Numbered from the stretch's first letter, positions 44,138 through 54,442 are shown. The stretch: 64,000 nucleotides of DNA from Pseudolabrys sp. (GCA_019635575.1 JAHBZF010000003.1:28213-92212), one strand, 5' to 3'. The notes: generated by a model not told the origin, from the letters alone. Translations and numbers: made by a program.

Positions 44138-47005
44138 TTGCCGAAATCCAGCAATTTTGCCTTCGGCGATCCTCCGGTTCCGACCCAGGCGCCCGTCGCC
44201 GATGAGGTGAAATACACCACCTGCTACATGTGCGCGTGCCGCTGTGGCATCAAAGTCAGCCTCCGCGACGGCAAGATCCGCTACATCGAAGGTAATCGCG
44301 ACCATCCGGTCAATCGCGGCGTGCTGTGCGGCAAGGGTTCGGCCGGGATCATGCAGCATTATTCGCCCGCACGGCTGCGCAAGCCGTTGCTGCGTACCGG
44401 CGCGCGCGGCAGCGGCGAATTCCGCGAGATCGAATGGGACGAGGCGCTGTCGATCGCGACCGGCTGGCTCGGCACGATCCGCGCCAACGATCCGAAGAAG
44501 CTCGCCTTCTTCACCGGGCGCGACCAGTCGCAGGCGCTGACCGGCTGGTGGGCGCAGCAGTTCGGCACGCTCAACTATGCGGCGCACGGCGGCTTCTGTT
44601 CCGTCAATATGGCGGCGGGCGGCCTCTACACCATCGGCGGATCGTTCTGGGAGTTCGGCGAGCCGGACTGGGAGAACACGCGCTATTTCATGCTGTTCGG
44701 CGTCGCCGAGGATCATGATTCCAATCCGATCAAGATCGGGCTGGGTCATCTCAAGAAACGCGGCGCCAAGGTGGTCTCGGTCAATCCGATCCGCACCGGC
44801 TATTCCGCCATCGCCGACGAATGGCTCGGCATCCGGCCCGGCACCGATGGTCTGTTCATCCTCGCGCTGGTGCATGAACTGCTCAAGGCGGGGAAGATCG
44901 ACGCCGATTATCTCGCCCGCTACACCAATGCGGCGTGGCTGGTGGTCGACGCGCCGGGCAGCGCCGACGACGGCCTGTTCGCGCGCATCGACGGCGCGCC
45001 GCTGGCGTTCGACCGCAAGCGCAACGCCGTCGTCAGTTTTCACGATCCCGATCTCGCGCCGTCGCTGACCGGTGAGTACACGCTCGCCGACGGGCGCAAG
45101 GCGGTGCCGGCCTTCGTGCACCTGGCGAAGCGTTATCTCGACGACCGCTATGCGCCGGATACGGTGGCGGTTGAGACCGGCATCTCCGCCGAGACCATCA
45201 AGCGGATCGCCGCCGAACTCGCACATGTGGCCTTCGAGCAGGCGGTGACCATCGAGCAGCCATGGACGGACTGGACCGGCCGGCGGCACGAACGCATGGT
45301 CGGTCGGCCGATCAGCATCCACGCGATGCGCGGCATCTCCGCACATTCCAACGGCTTTCACACCTGCCGCGCGCTGCATCTGTTGCAGGTGTTGCTCGGC
45401 GCCGTCGATACGCCGGGTGCGTTCCGTTACGAGCCGCCTTATCCAAAACCGATCCCGCCCGGCATCAAGCCGGCCGGCCCCGCTGCGCCGAACACGCCGC
45501 TCGCCGGTCCGCCGCTCGGTTTTCCGCAGGGGCCGGGCGATCTGCTGGTGGATGTTGCCGGAGAGCCGCTGCGCATCGACAAGGCGTTCTCATGGGAGGC
45601 GCCGCTCGCCGCGCACGGCATGCTGCATACGGTGATCGCCAACGCACATGCCGGCGATCCGTATCCGGTCGATACGCTATTCATGTACATGGCGAATATG
45701 AGTTGGAATTCCGCGATGAATACCGCGGAGACCATGCGGATGCTCGCCGACAAGAATCCCGAGACCGGCGACTACAAGATTCCGCGCATCATCTATTCCG
45801 ACGCCTACTATTCGGAGATGGTGGCGTTCGCCGATCTGGTGCTGCCCGATACCACTTATCTTGAGCGGCATGACTGCATCTCATTGCTCGACCGGCCGAT
45901 CAGCAATGCGGACGGCGCGGCCGACGCGATCCGCCAGCCGGTGGTGCAGCCCGATCGCGACGTGCGCCCGTTCCAGGACGTGCTGATCGATCTTGGCGCG
46001 CGGTTGAAGCTGCCGGGGTTTGTCGATGACGCGGGCAAGCCGAAATATCCGGGCTTCTTTCCCGACTACATGGTCAACCACCAGCGCAAGCCCGGCGTCG
46101 GCATGCTGGCCGGATGGCGCGGCGCGGACGGCGAGGATGCCGGCATCGGCGCGGTCAATCCGCAGCAGCTTGAGCGCTATATCGAAAACCAGTGCTTCTG
46201 GCAGAGCCGCATGCCGGCGGAGGCACATTACTTCAAGCCGTGGAACAAGGCTTACCTCGCGTGGGCCGTGGCGATGGGCTTCCTCGACAAGCCGGAGCCG
46301 GTGTTCATCCAGCTTTACAGCGAGACGTTGCAGAAATTCCGGCTCGCGGCGCGCGGCCACGGCGATGTGCCGGTGCCGGACAAACATCGCGCGCGCGTCG
46401 AGACCTATTTCGATCCGCTGCCGTTCTGGTATCCGCCGTTCACCAGCGAAGCGGATGGTTATGCGCTGCACGCCATCACCCAGCGGCCGATGGCGATGTA
46501 TCATTCCTGGGGTTCGCAGAATGCCTGGCTGCGGCAGATTCATGGCGAGAACCGCCTGCACATCCATCGCGAGACGGCGCGGACGCTCGGCATTGCCGAC
46601 GAGGACTGGGTGAAGGTCACGAGCGCGCACAGCAGCATCACCGTCAAGGCGAAGCTGATGGACGGCGTCAACACCGATACGGTGTGGACCTGGAACGCCA
46701 TCGGCAAGCGGTCCGGTGCCTGGAATCTCGCGCCTGATGCGAACGAAAGCCGTGGCGGCTTCCTGCTCAATCATCTGATCCGCGATCTGCTGCCGCCGCG
46801 CGAAGGCGGCTACCGCTACAGCAATTCCGATCCGGTGACCGGGCAGGCGGCGTGGTACGACCTGCGGGTGCGGATCGAGAAGGCCGCCGGACAACACGAT
46901 CGCAGCGAACCGGCATTCCGCACGGTGGAGAGGGCCGATCTGCCGCCACGGCCGGACGTGTTGCGCTACGGTCAGATATTCCGGCCGAAGGCGGAAGCAT
47001 CATGA
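44138..47005 (+). CDS. soeA: Molybdopterin oxidoreductase catalytic subunit, SoeA-like (cytoplasmic sulfite dehydrogenase type)
   Basis: A 955-residue DMSO-reductase-family protein. The [4Fe-4S] motif is Cys29-x2-Cys32-x3-Cys36-x27-Cys64, followed by Mo-bis-MGD domains and the C-terminal dinucleotide-binding part. There is no twin-arginine signal, so it should act in the cytoplasm. Size, lack of a Tat signal and the following 4Fe-4S and DmsC-like genes match SoeABC, the quinone-linked sulfite dehydrogenase. A formate- or polysulfide-type enzyme is the alternative. The start is TTG 44138; the ribosome site is weak (GGATGGA). The stop overlaps the next start. Confidence 0.78.
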   Translation: MPKSSNFAFGDPPVPTQAPVADEVKYTTCYMCACRCGIKVSLRDGKIRYIEGNRDHPVNRGVLCGKGSAGIMQHYSPARLRKPLLRTGARGSGEFREIEWDEALSIATGWLGTIRANDPKKLAFFTGRDQSQALTGWWAQQFGTLNYAAHGGFCSVNMAAGGLYTIGGSFWEFGEPDWENTRYFMLFGVAEDHDSNPIKIGLGHLKKRGAKVVSVNPIRTGYSAIADEWLGIRPGTDGLFILALVHELLKAGKIDADYLARYTNAAWLVVDAPGSADDGLFARIDGAPLAFDRKRNAVVSFHDPDLAPSLTGEYTLADGRKAVPAFVHLAKRYLDDRYAPDTVAVETGISAETIKRIAAELAHVAFEQAVTIEQPWTDWTGRRHERMVGRPISIHAMRGISAHSNGFHTCRALHLLQVLLGAVDTPGAFRYEPPYPKPIPPGIKPAGPAAPNTPLAGPPLGFPQGPGDLLVDVAGEPLRIDKAFSWEAPLAAHGMLHTVIANAHAGDPYPVDTLFMYMANMSWNSAMNTAETMRMLADKNPETGDYKIPRIIYSDAYYSEMVAFADLVLPDTTYLERHDCISLLDRPISNADGAADAIRQPVVQPDRDVRPFQDVLIDLGARLKLPGFVDDAGKPKYPGFFPDYMVNHQRKPGVGMLAGWRGADGEDAGIGAVNPQQLERYIENQCFWQSRMPAEAHYFKPWNKAYLAWAVAMGFLDKPEPVFIQLYSETLQKFRLAARGHGDVPVPDKHRARVETYFDPLPFWYPPFTSEADGYALHAITQRPMAMYHSWGSQNAWLRQIHGENRLHIHRETARTLGIADEDWVKVTSAHSSITVKAKLMDGVNTDTVWTWNAIGKRSGAWNLAPDANESRGGFLLNHLIRDLLPPREGGYRYSNSDPVTGQAAWYDLRVRIEKAAGQHDRSEPAFRTVERADLPPRPDVLRYGQIFRPKAEAS

Positions 47006-47736
47006 CCTCGCTCCCGCACACGCGCGGCACGGCGCGCCTCGGTCTGGTGATCGATCTCGATATCTGCGTCGGCTGTCATGCCTGCGCGGTGAACTGCAAG
47101 GAATGGAATACCGGCGGCGTCGCCGCACCGCTGACCGATCTCAAACCCTATGATGCCGATCCGGATGGCGTCTGGTTCAACCGCATTCACAGCTACGAGG
47201 TGAACGGCGAGGATGCGCGCACGGTGCACTTCCCGCGCTCGTGCCTGCATTGCGAGGAGCCGGCCTGCGTCACGGTGTGTCCGACCGGCGCCAGCTACAA
47301 GCGCGCCGAGGACGGCATCGTCCTCGTCAACGAGGATCTGTGCATCGGCTGCAAGCTGTGCTCGTGGGCGTGTCCCTATGGTGCACGCGAATATGATCTC
47401 GATGCCGGTGTGATGAAGAAATGCACGTTGTGCATCGACCGCATCTATAACGAGCATCTCGACGAGGCGGCGCGGGTGCCGGCCTGTGTCGCGACCTGTC
47501 CGACCTCGGCGCGGCATTTCGGCGATCTCGGCGATCCAGACTCGAAAGTGTCGCAGCTCGTGCGCGAGCGAGAGGGTTACGACCTGATGCCGGAGATGGG
47601 CTACAAGCCGACCAACAAATATCTGCCGCCGCGTCCGCGCCAGCGCGATGCTGCTTCGATCGGCGCGCCGGCGCTCGAACCGCTGCCGCAGGCCGGCGGT
47701 TTGCTCGGCCTGATCGATCGTCTGCTGTCCGGTTGA
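47002..47736 (+). CDS. soeB: 4Fe-4S ferredoxin-type electron-transfer subunit, SoeB-like
   Basis: A 244-residue DmsB-type subunit with sixteen Cys in four clusters: 22/25/28/32, 81/84/89/93, 114/117/120/124 and 141/144/162/166. It relays electrons between the molybdenum subunit and the membrane quinone site. The start overlaps the soeA-like stop (ATGA), and an upstream open extension is a shadow. No signal peptide, consistent with a cytoplasmic complex. Confidence 0.88.
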   Translation: MTSLPHTRGTARLGLVIDLDICVGCHACAVNCKEWNTGGVAAPLTDLKPYDADPDGVWFNRIHSYEVNGEDARTVHFPRSCLHCEEPACVTVCPTGASYKRAEDGIVLVNEDLCIGCKLCSWACPYGAREYDLDAGVMKKCTLCIDRIYNEHLDEAARVPACVATCPTSARHFGDLGDPDSKVSQLVREREGYDLMPEMGYKPTNKYLPPRPRQRDAASIGAPALEPLPQAGGLLGLIDRLLSG

Positions 47737-47743
47737 ACGCGTC

Positions 47744-48697
47744 GTGCATCCCGCATCGTCCGTCATCGTTTTCACCACCCTGTCCGGCGCCGGTTACGGT
47801 CTGCTCGGCTGGCTCGGGCTTTATGCCGCCGCCGGCCTGCTGCCGATGCAGCCGCTATTCGCGCTCGTTGCGATGCTGACGGGTCTCGGCTCGGTGACGG
47901 TCGGGCTGCTGTCGTCCACGCTGCATCTCGGCCATCCGGAGCGGGCGTGGCGCGCGCTGTCGCAATGGCGCACCTCATGGCTGTCGCGCGAGGGTGTCGC
48001 GTCGATCGTCACTTATGTTCCGGCTCTGTTGTTCGGTTTCGGCTGGGTGATCGGTGGGGCGTTGCGCGATTGGCTGATGCTGATCGGCCCGGTGTTGACG
48101 CTCTGCGCGATCGTCACGGTGATCTGCACCGCCTATATCTATCGTTCGCTCAAGCCGATCCCGCGCTGGAGCAACGGCTGGGTGGTGCCGAACTATCTCG
48201 CGCTGGCGGCGATGACCGGCGTGCTGCTGTCGGCTGGACTCGCCCGTGTGTTCGCTGTGCCGCTGCCGGGGATCGACATCATTGCCGGTGCGACGGTGAT
48301 CGTCGCGCTCGCGCTCAAGCTCGGCTACTGGTGGTCGACCGATCGTGCCAAAGCGATCAGCACGCCGGAAAGCGCGACCGGACTCGGTGCGATCGGGGCG
48401 GTCCGTCTGCTGGAAGCGCCACACACTTCGGAAAACTATCTCCTGAAGGAAATGGGTTATCGCGTCGCCCGCAAACACGCGACGAAGCTGCGCGTCATCG
48501 CGGTGGTGCTGGCATTCCTCGTGCCGCTTGCCTTGCTGGTGGCAACCTATCAATGGCCGATGCTGGCGCTGCCGTTCACCGTGGTCGCGCCGCTGATCGC
48601 GCTCGTGGGTGTGCTGACCGAACGCTGGCTGTTCTTCGCGCAAGCGCGCCACGTCGTGACGCTGTATTACGGCCGCCGGCTCGATCCGGCGGCCTGA
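47744..48697 (+). CDS. soeC: DmsC-family membrane anchor subunit, SoeC-like
   Basis: A 317-residue integral membrane protein of the DmsC type with about eight hydrophobic helices. It anchors the complex and provides the quinone site. Early motifs: LHLGHPERAWRALSQWRTSWLSREG, typical for DmsC/SoeC. The start is GTG 47744, 7 bp after the ferredoxin subunit stop. It ends 8 bp before the stop of the convergent FadB-like gene. Confidence 0.85.
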   Translation: MHPASSVIVFTTLSGAGYGLLGWLGLYAAAGLLPMQPLFALVAMLTGLGSVTVGLLSSTLHLGHPERAWRALSQWRTSWLSREGVASIVTYVPALLFGFGWVIGGALRDWLMLIGPVLTLCAIVTVICTAYIYRSLKPIPRWSNGWVVPNYLALAAMTGVLLSAGLARVFAVPLPGIDIIAGATVIVALALKLGYWWSTDRAKAISTPESATGLGAIGAVRLLEAPHTSENYLLKEMGYRVARKHATKLRVIAVVLAFLVPLALLVATYQWPMLALPFTVVAPLIALVGVLTERWLFFAQARHVVTLYYGRRLDPAA

Positions 48698-48705
48698 CTT
48701 GGTCG

Positions 48706-50829
48706 TCAGCTCAACGTGTCCCAGCCCGCGTCGGGTTTGAAGCGCGGGCCGTATTTCCCCTCGAGTCGCGCCAGCGTGTCGCGCACATCGGCGATGCCGC
48801 GCGTGCGGGCATAGTGCAGCGGTCCACCGCGGAACGGTGCGAAGCCGGTGGCGAAGATCATTGCACCGTCGACGATCTCTTCATTTTCGACGACGCCTTC
48901 GCGCAGGCAGGCGACACAGACATTGAGCATCGGCAGGATCATCCGGTCGGTGGCGTCTGGCGGCGGTGAGGCCGGCTGGCCCTGCTTCTCCGCCTTGCCG
49001 TCGCTCCAGCGGTAGAAACCCTGTCCGGTCTTCTTGCCGAGTTCGCCGCGCGCCACCTTGTCCTTGAGCCATTGCGGCGCCGGCGGCATGTCGTTGCCGA
49101 GGCTTGCGCGCAACATCTCCGCCACATGCAGGCAGATATCGAGGCCGACCTGATCGGCCAGTTCGATCGGCCCCATCGGCATGCCGAAGTCTTCCGCCGC
49201 CTTGTCGATGGTCTCTTTGCTGACACCCTCGTCGAGCATGACCATGGCTTCGAGCAGATACGGCGTCAGGGCGCGGTTGACGAGGAAGCCCGGTGCGCTC
49301 TTCACCGGCGCGGGCAGGCGGTCGATGCGGCCGAGGAAAGCGCGCATGGCGGCGAGCACCTCCGGCGCGACGCCGTCGTGGCTGACCACTTCGACGAGCT
49401 GCATCCGCGACACCGGATTGAAGAAATGCACGCCGACGAGGCGTTCCGGATGTGCCAACCCCTCGCGCAACTGCTCAAGCGGGATGCTCGACGTGTTGGT
49501 GGCGAGGATCGCGCCCGGCTTCATCTTCGGCTCGGTTGCGGCATAGACCTTGCGCTTGAGCTCGAGCGTTTCCGGCACCGCCTCGATGATCAGGTCGGCC
49601 GAGCGCACGCCTTCGCCATGCAGATCGGGGATCAGCCGGTCCATGGCGTCGCGCAGCTTGCGCCGGTCGCCGCGCCCGATCTTCTTGTAAAGATCGGCGG
49701 CCCGTTTGATTGCCGCGCCGAGCGGCTCTGCCTTCATGTCGGCGAGGCTGACGGTGAAGCCGTGCCACGCGCACCAGGCGGCGATGTCGCCGCCCATGGC
49801 GCCGGCGCCGATCACATGCACGCGCTGGCCGTTCCATTTGCCGGAGGCGAGGCTTTTCAGCGCGTTGCGCAGGAAGAACACGCGCACGAGGTTCTGTGCG
49901 GTGTCGCCGACGAGCAACCGGGCGAAGGACGGGATTTCGGCGCGGCGCATCGCCGCGTTGTCGCCGCCGTTGCGCTCCCACAGATCGATCATCGCGTAGG
50001 GCGCGGGATAGAAGCGCTTCGGCGCCTGTTTCGCCGTTTCGCCGCGCATGCGCCGCGCAAGCAGCGGCCGCGCCAGGCTCGAATTCATCGCACGGACGAG
50101 GAAACCCGGCGGCTTGATCCGGAGTTCGCCGCTAACGGCGCCGCGTACCGCGGCGCGGACATGCCGCTCCGGCACCACGGCATCGACGAGGCCGAGCGAT
50201 TTCGCCTTACGGGCGCGCTCGGTCTTGCCGGTGAGCATCATGGTCATCGCCTGGAGCGGATTGATCAGATGCGCGAGCCGTCCGGTGCCGCCGAAGCCGG
50301 GGTGCAGGCCGAGCAGCACCTCGGGGAAGCCGAAGCTCGCATTGTCCACCGCGATGCGCCGGTCGCAGGCCAAAGCAAGTTCGAGCCCGCCGCCGAGACA
50401 GAAGCCGTGGATCACGGCGATGGTCTTGATCGGCAGCGCGTCGAGCTTGTCGAGCACGGCCTGGCCTTGCGCGATCGCGCTTTCGATGCCGGCAACATCG
50501 GTCGCGCCGCGGAATTCGGCGATGTCGGCGCCGGCGATGAAGCCGGATTTCTTCGCGGAGCGGATCACCAGCGCGCGTGGACGCTCCTTCTCGACGACGG
50601 TGAGCACCGCATCGAGCTCGGTCAGTACCTCGCGCGACAGGATGTTGGTGCTGCTGCCCTGTTTGTCGAACAGCAGCCACGCGACGCCATCCTCGTCCCG
50701 GCGCATCCGCCAGTTCGTCCAGCGATGGTCGTCGTCGCCGCCGCCGTTGCGGAACGGGCCGAGCTCGAGGTCGCGCGGACCAAGTACTTTGAGCACGGGC
50801 TGTCGCGTATGGGTCATGCTCGTATCCAT
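48706..50829 (-). CDS. fadB: Fatty-acid oxidation complex alpha subunit (enoyl-CoA hydratase / 3-hydroxyacyl-CoA dehydrogenase), FadB/FadJ-like
   Basis: A 707-residue bifunctional enzyme. The hydratase domain (about residues 40-220) has GADIAEFRG and GFPEVLLGLHPGFGGTG with the catalytic acids. The dehydrogenase domain begins VHVIGAGAMGGDIAAWCAWHG, with HFFNPVSRMQLVEVV and GFLVNRALTPYLLEAM. It catalyses the second and third steps of beta-oxidation. ATG 50829 overlaps the thiolase stop by one base. It is the last gene of the fadE-thiolase-fadB unit. Convergent with soeC. Confidence 0.93.
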   Translation of the reverse strand: MDTSMTHTRQPVLKVLGPRDLELGPFRNGGGDDDHRWTNWRMRRDEDGVAWLLFDKQGSSTNILSREVLTELDAVLTVVEKERPRALVIRSAKKSGFIAGADIAEFRGATDVAGIESAIAQGQAVLDKLDALPIKTIAVIHGFCLGGGLELALACDRRIAVDNASFGFPEVLLGLHPGFGGTGRLAHLINPLQAMTMMLTGKTERARKAKSLGLVDAVVPERHVRAAVRGAVSGELRIKPPGFLVRAMNSSLARPLLARRMRGETAKQAPKRFYPAPYAMIDLWERNGGDNAAMRRAEIPSFARLLVGDTAQNLVRVFFLRNALKSLASGKWNGQRVHVIGAGAMGGDIAAWCAWHGFTVSLADMKAEPLGAAIKRAADLYKKIGRGDRRKLRDAMDRLIPDLHGEGVRSADLIIEAVPETLELKRKVYAATEPKMKPGAILATNTSSIPLEQLREGLAHPERLVGVHFFNPVSRMQLVEVVSHDGVAPEVLAAMRAFLGRIDRLPAPVKSAPGFLVNRALTPYLLEAMVMLDEGVSKETIDKAAEDFGMPMGPIELADQVGLDICLHVAEMLRASLGNDMPPAPQWLKDKVARGELGKKTGQGFYRWSDGKAEKQGQPASPPPDATDRMILPMLNVCVACLREGVVENEEIVDGAMIFATGFAPFRGGPLHYARTRGIADVRDTLARLEGKYGPRFKPDAGWDTLS

Positions 50830-52115
50830 CACACCGTCTCCAGCAGCATGGCGCCGCCCTGGCCGCCGCCGACACACTGGCTGGCGATGCCGCGCTTGAG
50901 GCCACGCTGCCGCATGGCGTTGATGAGATGCAGGACGATGCGGTTGCCGCTGGCGCCGACCGGATGGCCGATGCCGATGGCGCCGCCGTCGACATTGAGC
51001 CGGTCACGCGGAATGCTGCCGGCCGGGCCGGGGAGGCCCAGCACCTCGCGGCAGAACGTGTCGTCCTCCCACGCGGCGAGGCAGCCGAGCACCTGCGCGG
51101 CGAAGGCTTCGTTGATTTCCCAGAGATCGATGGCGGAAAGATCCAGGCCGTGCCGCTGCATCAGCACCATCGAGCAGATCGCCGGGCCGAGCCCCATCAC
51201 GGCCGGATCGAGCGCCGACCACTCGCAGTCGACAATCACCGCTTTCGGCGTGAGATTGTGCTCGCGCACGGCGTCTTCCGACGCGACGATGACCCAGGAC
51301 GCGCCATCGGTGATCTGCGAGCTGTTGCCCGGCGTTACCTTGCCCCACGGCCGCTCGAAGGCGGGTTTCAGCTTGGCGAGCTGATCGGCCGTGCTGTCCG
51401 GCCGCACGCCATCGTCGTGATCGTAGACGGTACCGTCCGCCGCGAACATCGGCGCGACTTCGTTCGCGAACGTGCCGTCTTTTTGCGCGCGCGCGAGCCG
51501 GTTCTGGCTCTCGGCGGCGTATTCGTCGGCGTCGCGGCGCGAGATATTGAACAGATGCGCCACCAGCTCGGCGGTCTGGCCCATATTGAGTTCGGTGATC
51601 GGATCGGTGAGCCCGCGTTCAAGTCCGATGATCGGTTTGAAGAAGCCGGGACGCAGGCCGAGCAGCGTCTGCAGTTTCGCGCCGGTCGAACGCGCGCCGT
51701 TGAGCCGTGCGAACCAGTTGACGGCGCTGCGGCTGAACACCAGCGGCGAATGACTGAGCGCATCGGTGCCGCCGGCGAGGACGAGATTGGACTTGCCTTC
51801 GCGGATCGCGCGGAACGCCTGATCGATCGACAGCATGCCGGAGCCGCAGTTGATCTGCACCGTATAGGCCGGCATCTGGTCGCCCATGCCGAGTCGCAGC
51901 GCGGCGACGCGGGCGGGATTCATCTCGTCGGCGATGACGCTGACGCAGCCAAGGACCACTTCGTCGAACGCGTCGGGCGCGAAGGGCTGCCGCATCAGTA
52001 GCGGCCGACCGCATTGCACGGCGAGATCGACCGGCGTGAACGGGCCGGGCTTGCCGCGTGCCTTGATGAACGGCGTCCGTGCGCCGTCGACGATATAGAC
52101 CGGACGGTGGCTCAT
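50829..52115 (-). CDS. fadI: Acetyl-CoA C-acyltransferase (FadA/FadI-like thiolase)
   Basis: A 428-residue thiolase. The nucleophile is Cys90 (INCGSG). NEAFAAQ, GIGHPVGAS (His) and SQCVGGGQGGA (second Cys) complete the active site. The length is of the FadI class (about 430), longer than FadA (about 390). It overlaps the acyl-CoA dehydrogenase stop by 4 bp and shares one base with the FadB-like start. Confidence 0.93.
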   Translation of the reverse strand: MSHRPVYIVDGARTPFIKARGKPGPFTPVDLAVQCGRPLLMRQPFAPDAFDEVVLGCVSVIADEMNPARVAALRLGMGDQMPAYTVQINCGSGMLSIDQAFRAIREGKSNLVLAGGTDALSHSPLVFSRSAVNWFARLNGARSTGAKLQTLLGLRPGFFKPIIGLERGLTDPITELNMGQTAELVAHLFNISRRDADEYAAESQNRLARAQKDGTFANEVAPMFAADGTVYDHDDGVRPDSTADQLAKLKPAFERPWGKVTPGNSSQITDGASWVIVASEDAVREHNLTPKAVIVDCEWSALDPAVMGLGPAICSMVLMQRHGLDLSAIDLWEINEAFAAQVLGCLAAWEDDTFCREVLGLPGPAGSIPRDRLNVDGGAIGIGHPVGASGNRIVLHLINAMRQRGLKRGIASQCVGGGQGGAMLLETV

Positions 52116-54442
52116 TGCGCCGCCACGTCCGGTTGTGCTGTCGCTGGCGATGACACGCCTCCCTGGTTGCGGGCGCCGCGCCCCACGAGATCCTCCGGCG
52201 CAAAGTCGTCGACGGCGATCACCGCCGCGACGGCTTTTGCCGTGGCGTGAAGCGCTTCGGCATCGGCCGCTGAAATGGTGCCTTGCCGCTGCGCCTGATC
52301 GATATCGCGCGTATGCGCCGCGCGCATCCTATCGCGGATCGGCTGGACTTGCGCGACCATCGCGAAGGCGCGGCGCAGCAGCGCGACGCCGTCCTTATCG
52401 GCGGTCTCGTCGGGGTGACGGTAAAGTCCGGTCAGTAGCCGGTCGCGCGTGGCGCTCGGCTCGGTGATGATGGCGGCGCAGTCCTGCGTCACGCGATCGC
52501 TCGGGCCGCGGCGACGCGGGCCGAACGGGAGGATCATCGGCCGCAGCAGCCAGGCCACCGGCCGGCTCGGGAAGTTGGCGATAATCTCGTTGAACCTCGC
52601 CTCGATGGTGGCGAAGCTGGATTCCAGACAGAACGTCAGCAACGGCAGATCGGCGGCGAGCCGCCCTTCGTCGTTCCAGCGCTTCAGCGCGGCGCTCGAC
52701 AGATACAATTCAGAGAGAATGTCGCCGAACCGCGCCGATACCATCTCCTGCCGTTTCAAGCCGCCGCCGAGACTGAGCAACGCGAGATCGACCGCGAGCG
52801 CGAAGGCGGATGTATAGCGGCCAAGCTGGCGATAGAAACGCGTCGCCGCGCCGGCGGCCGGCGCGGGCGAGAATATGCCGCCGGTCCAGGCACGGCCGAT
52901 GGCGCGGCCGGCATTGGCGAGGCTGTGGCCGACATGCCCCCAGAATGCCTTGTCGAACGCATCGAGGCCGCGTGCACGATCGCTGTCCTGCAGCGCCAGC
53001 ATCTCCTTCAGGAGATAAGGATGGCTGCGGATCGCGCCCTGGCCGAACTGGATCAGGCTGCGCGTCACGATGTTGGCGCCTTCCACGGTGATGCCGATCG
53101 GCACCGCGCGATAAAGGCTTCCGAGATAGTTGAGCGGACCGTCGATGATGCCCTTGCCGCCGTGTACATCCATGGCGTCGTTGACGCTGATGCGCATCCG
53201 GTCGGTGGCCTGCGACTTCATCACCGCGGTGACGACCGCCGGGTGGTGCCCGTCATCGATCGCCGCGCAGGTCATGCGCCGTGCGGCGTCGAGCAGATAG
53301 GCCGCGGCCGCCATGCGGCCGAGACGCTCCTGGATCGCCTCGAACTTGGCGATCGGCACATGGAATTGCTCGCGAATGCGCGCATAGGCGCCAGTGACGT
53401 CGGCGGTGAACGCCGTGCCGGCAGCAGACAGCGATGGCAGCGAAATACCACGCCCCGCCGCAAGCGCGCTCATCAGCATCTTCCAGCCCTTGCCGCATTG
53501 CTCGCGCCCGCCGATCACATGGTCGAGCGGGATGAACACGTCGTGGCCCCAATTCGGGCCGTTCTGGAAGAACTGCATCGCCGGCAGATGCCGGCGACCG
53601 ATCTCGACACCGGGCAGGCTGGTCGGCACCAGCGCGAGCGTGATGCCGATCTCGTCCTGATCGCCGATCAGATGATCCGGGTCGGACAATTTGAACGCGA
53701 GGCCGAGCACGGTCGCGATCGGGCCGAGCGTGATGTAGCGCTTGTGCCAGTTGAGCCGGATGCCCAGCACCTCTTTCCCGTCGAACGTGCCGCGGCAGAC
53801 CACGCCGGTGTCGGTCATGGATGCGGCGTCCGAACCAGCCTCCGGACTGGTCAGACCGAAGCAGGGGATTTCCTCGCCACGCGCCAGCCGCGGCAGCCAG
53901 TAGTCGCGTTGCGGCTGCGTGCCGAACTGCAACAGCAACTCGCCGGGACCGAGCGAATTGGGCACCATCGCCGTCACCGCGGTGGTGAGCGAGCGCGACG
54001 ACAGTTTGCGGATCACTTCCGAGTGAGCAAAAGCGGAGAAGCCAAGTCCGCCATATTGTTTCGGGATGATCATCGCGAAGAAGCGATGCGCCTTGAGAAA
54101 ATCCCACACCTGCGGCGGCAGGTCATGCCATTCCCAGTTGATACGCCAGTCGTCGGCCATGGCGCACAGGTCTTCGACCGGTCCGGCGAGGAATGCTTTT
54201 TCCTCATCGGACAATCGCGCCGGCGCGAAGGCGAGAAGCTTCGCCCAGTCCGGATTGCCGGTGAACAGGTCGGCGTCCCACCACACGTCGCCGGCCTCGA
54301 TCGCCTCGCGCTCGGTCTCCGACAGGCTTGGCAGCGCATGGCGCGCCAGACCGAAAATCGGCTTGGTCAGAAAGTCGCGCCGGAACGAGGACGACTTCGG
54401 TTGCGGTGATGCAGGCTGTGGAGACGTGGTTTGCAGGGACAT
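52112..54442 (-). CDS. fadE: Acyl-CoA dehydrogenase FadE-type
   Basis: A 776-residue long-form acyl-CoA dehydrogenase, the length of E. coli FadE (about 815) rather than the 380-residue family. Motifs include CFGLTSPEAGSDAASM, VMKSQATDRMRISVNDAMDVHGGKGI and a C-terminal FadE-specific alpha-helical domain. It oxidises long-chain acyl-CoA at the membrane. It begins with a Pro/Gln/Ser-rich stretch of about 20 residues. First gene of a three-gene operon; the 124-bp upstream region faces the YiiX-like gene. ATG 54442. Confidence 0.93.
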   Translation of the reverse strand: MSLQTTSPQPASPQPKSSSFRRDFLTKPIFGLARHALPSLSETEREAIEAGDVWWDADLFTGNPDWAKLLAFAPARLSDEEKAFLAGPVEDLCAMADDWRINWEWHDLPPQVWDFLKAHRFFAMIIPKQYGGLGFSAFAHSEVIRKLSSRSLTTAVTAMVPNSLGPGELLLQFGTQPQRDYWLPRLARGEEIPCFGLTSPEAGSDAASMTDTGVVCRGTFDGKEVLGIRLNWHKRYITLGPIATVLGLAFKLSDPDHLIGDQDEIGITLALVPTSLPGVEIGRRHLPAMQFFQNGPNWGHDVFIPLDHVIGGREQCGKGWKMLMSALAAGRGISLPSLSAAGTAFTADVTGAYARIREQFHVPIAKFEAIQERLGRMAAAAYLLDAARRMTCAAIDDGHHPAVVTAVMKSQATDRMRISVNDAMDVHGGKGIIDGPLNYLGSLYRAVPIGITVEGANIVTRSLIQFGQGAIRSHPYLLKEMLALQDSDRARGLDAFDKAFWGHVGHSLANAGRAIGRAWTGGIFSPAPAAGAATRFYRQLGRYTSAFALAVDLALLSLGGGLKRQEMVSARFGDILSELYLSSAALKRWNDEGRLAADLPLLTFCLESSFATIEARFNEIIANFPSRPVAWLLRPMILPFGPRRRGPSDRVTQDCAAIITEPSATRDRLLTGLYRHPDETADKDGVALLRRAFAMVAQVQPIRDRMRAAHTRDIDQAQRQGTISAADAEALHATAKAVAAVIAVDDFAPEDLVGRGARNQGGVSSPATAQPDVAAQ

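Noticed and set aside
49072-51384. 770-residue plus-strand frame opposite fadB and the thiolase
   Set aside because: Spans two overlapping real genes in antisense; no recognisable domain.
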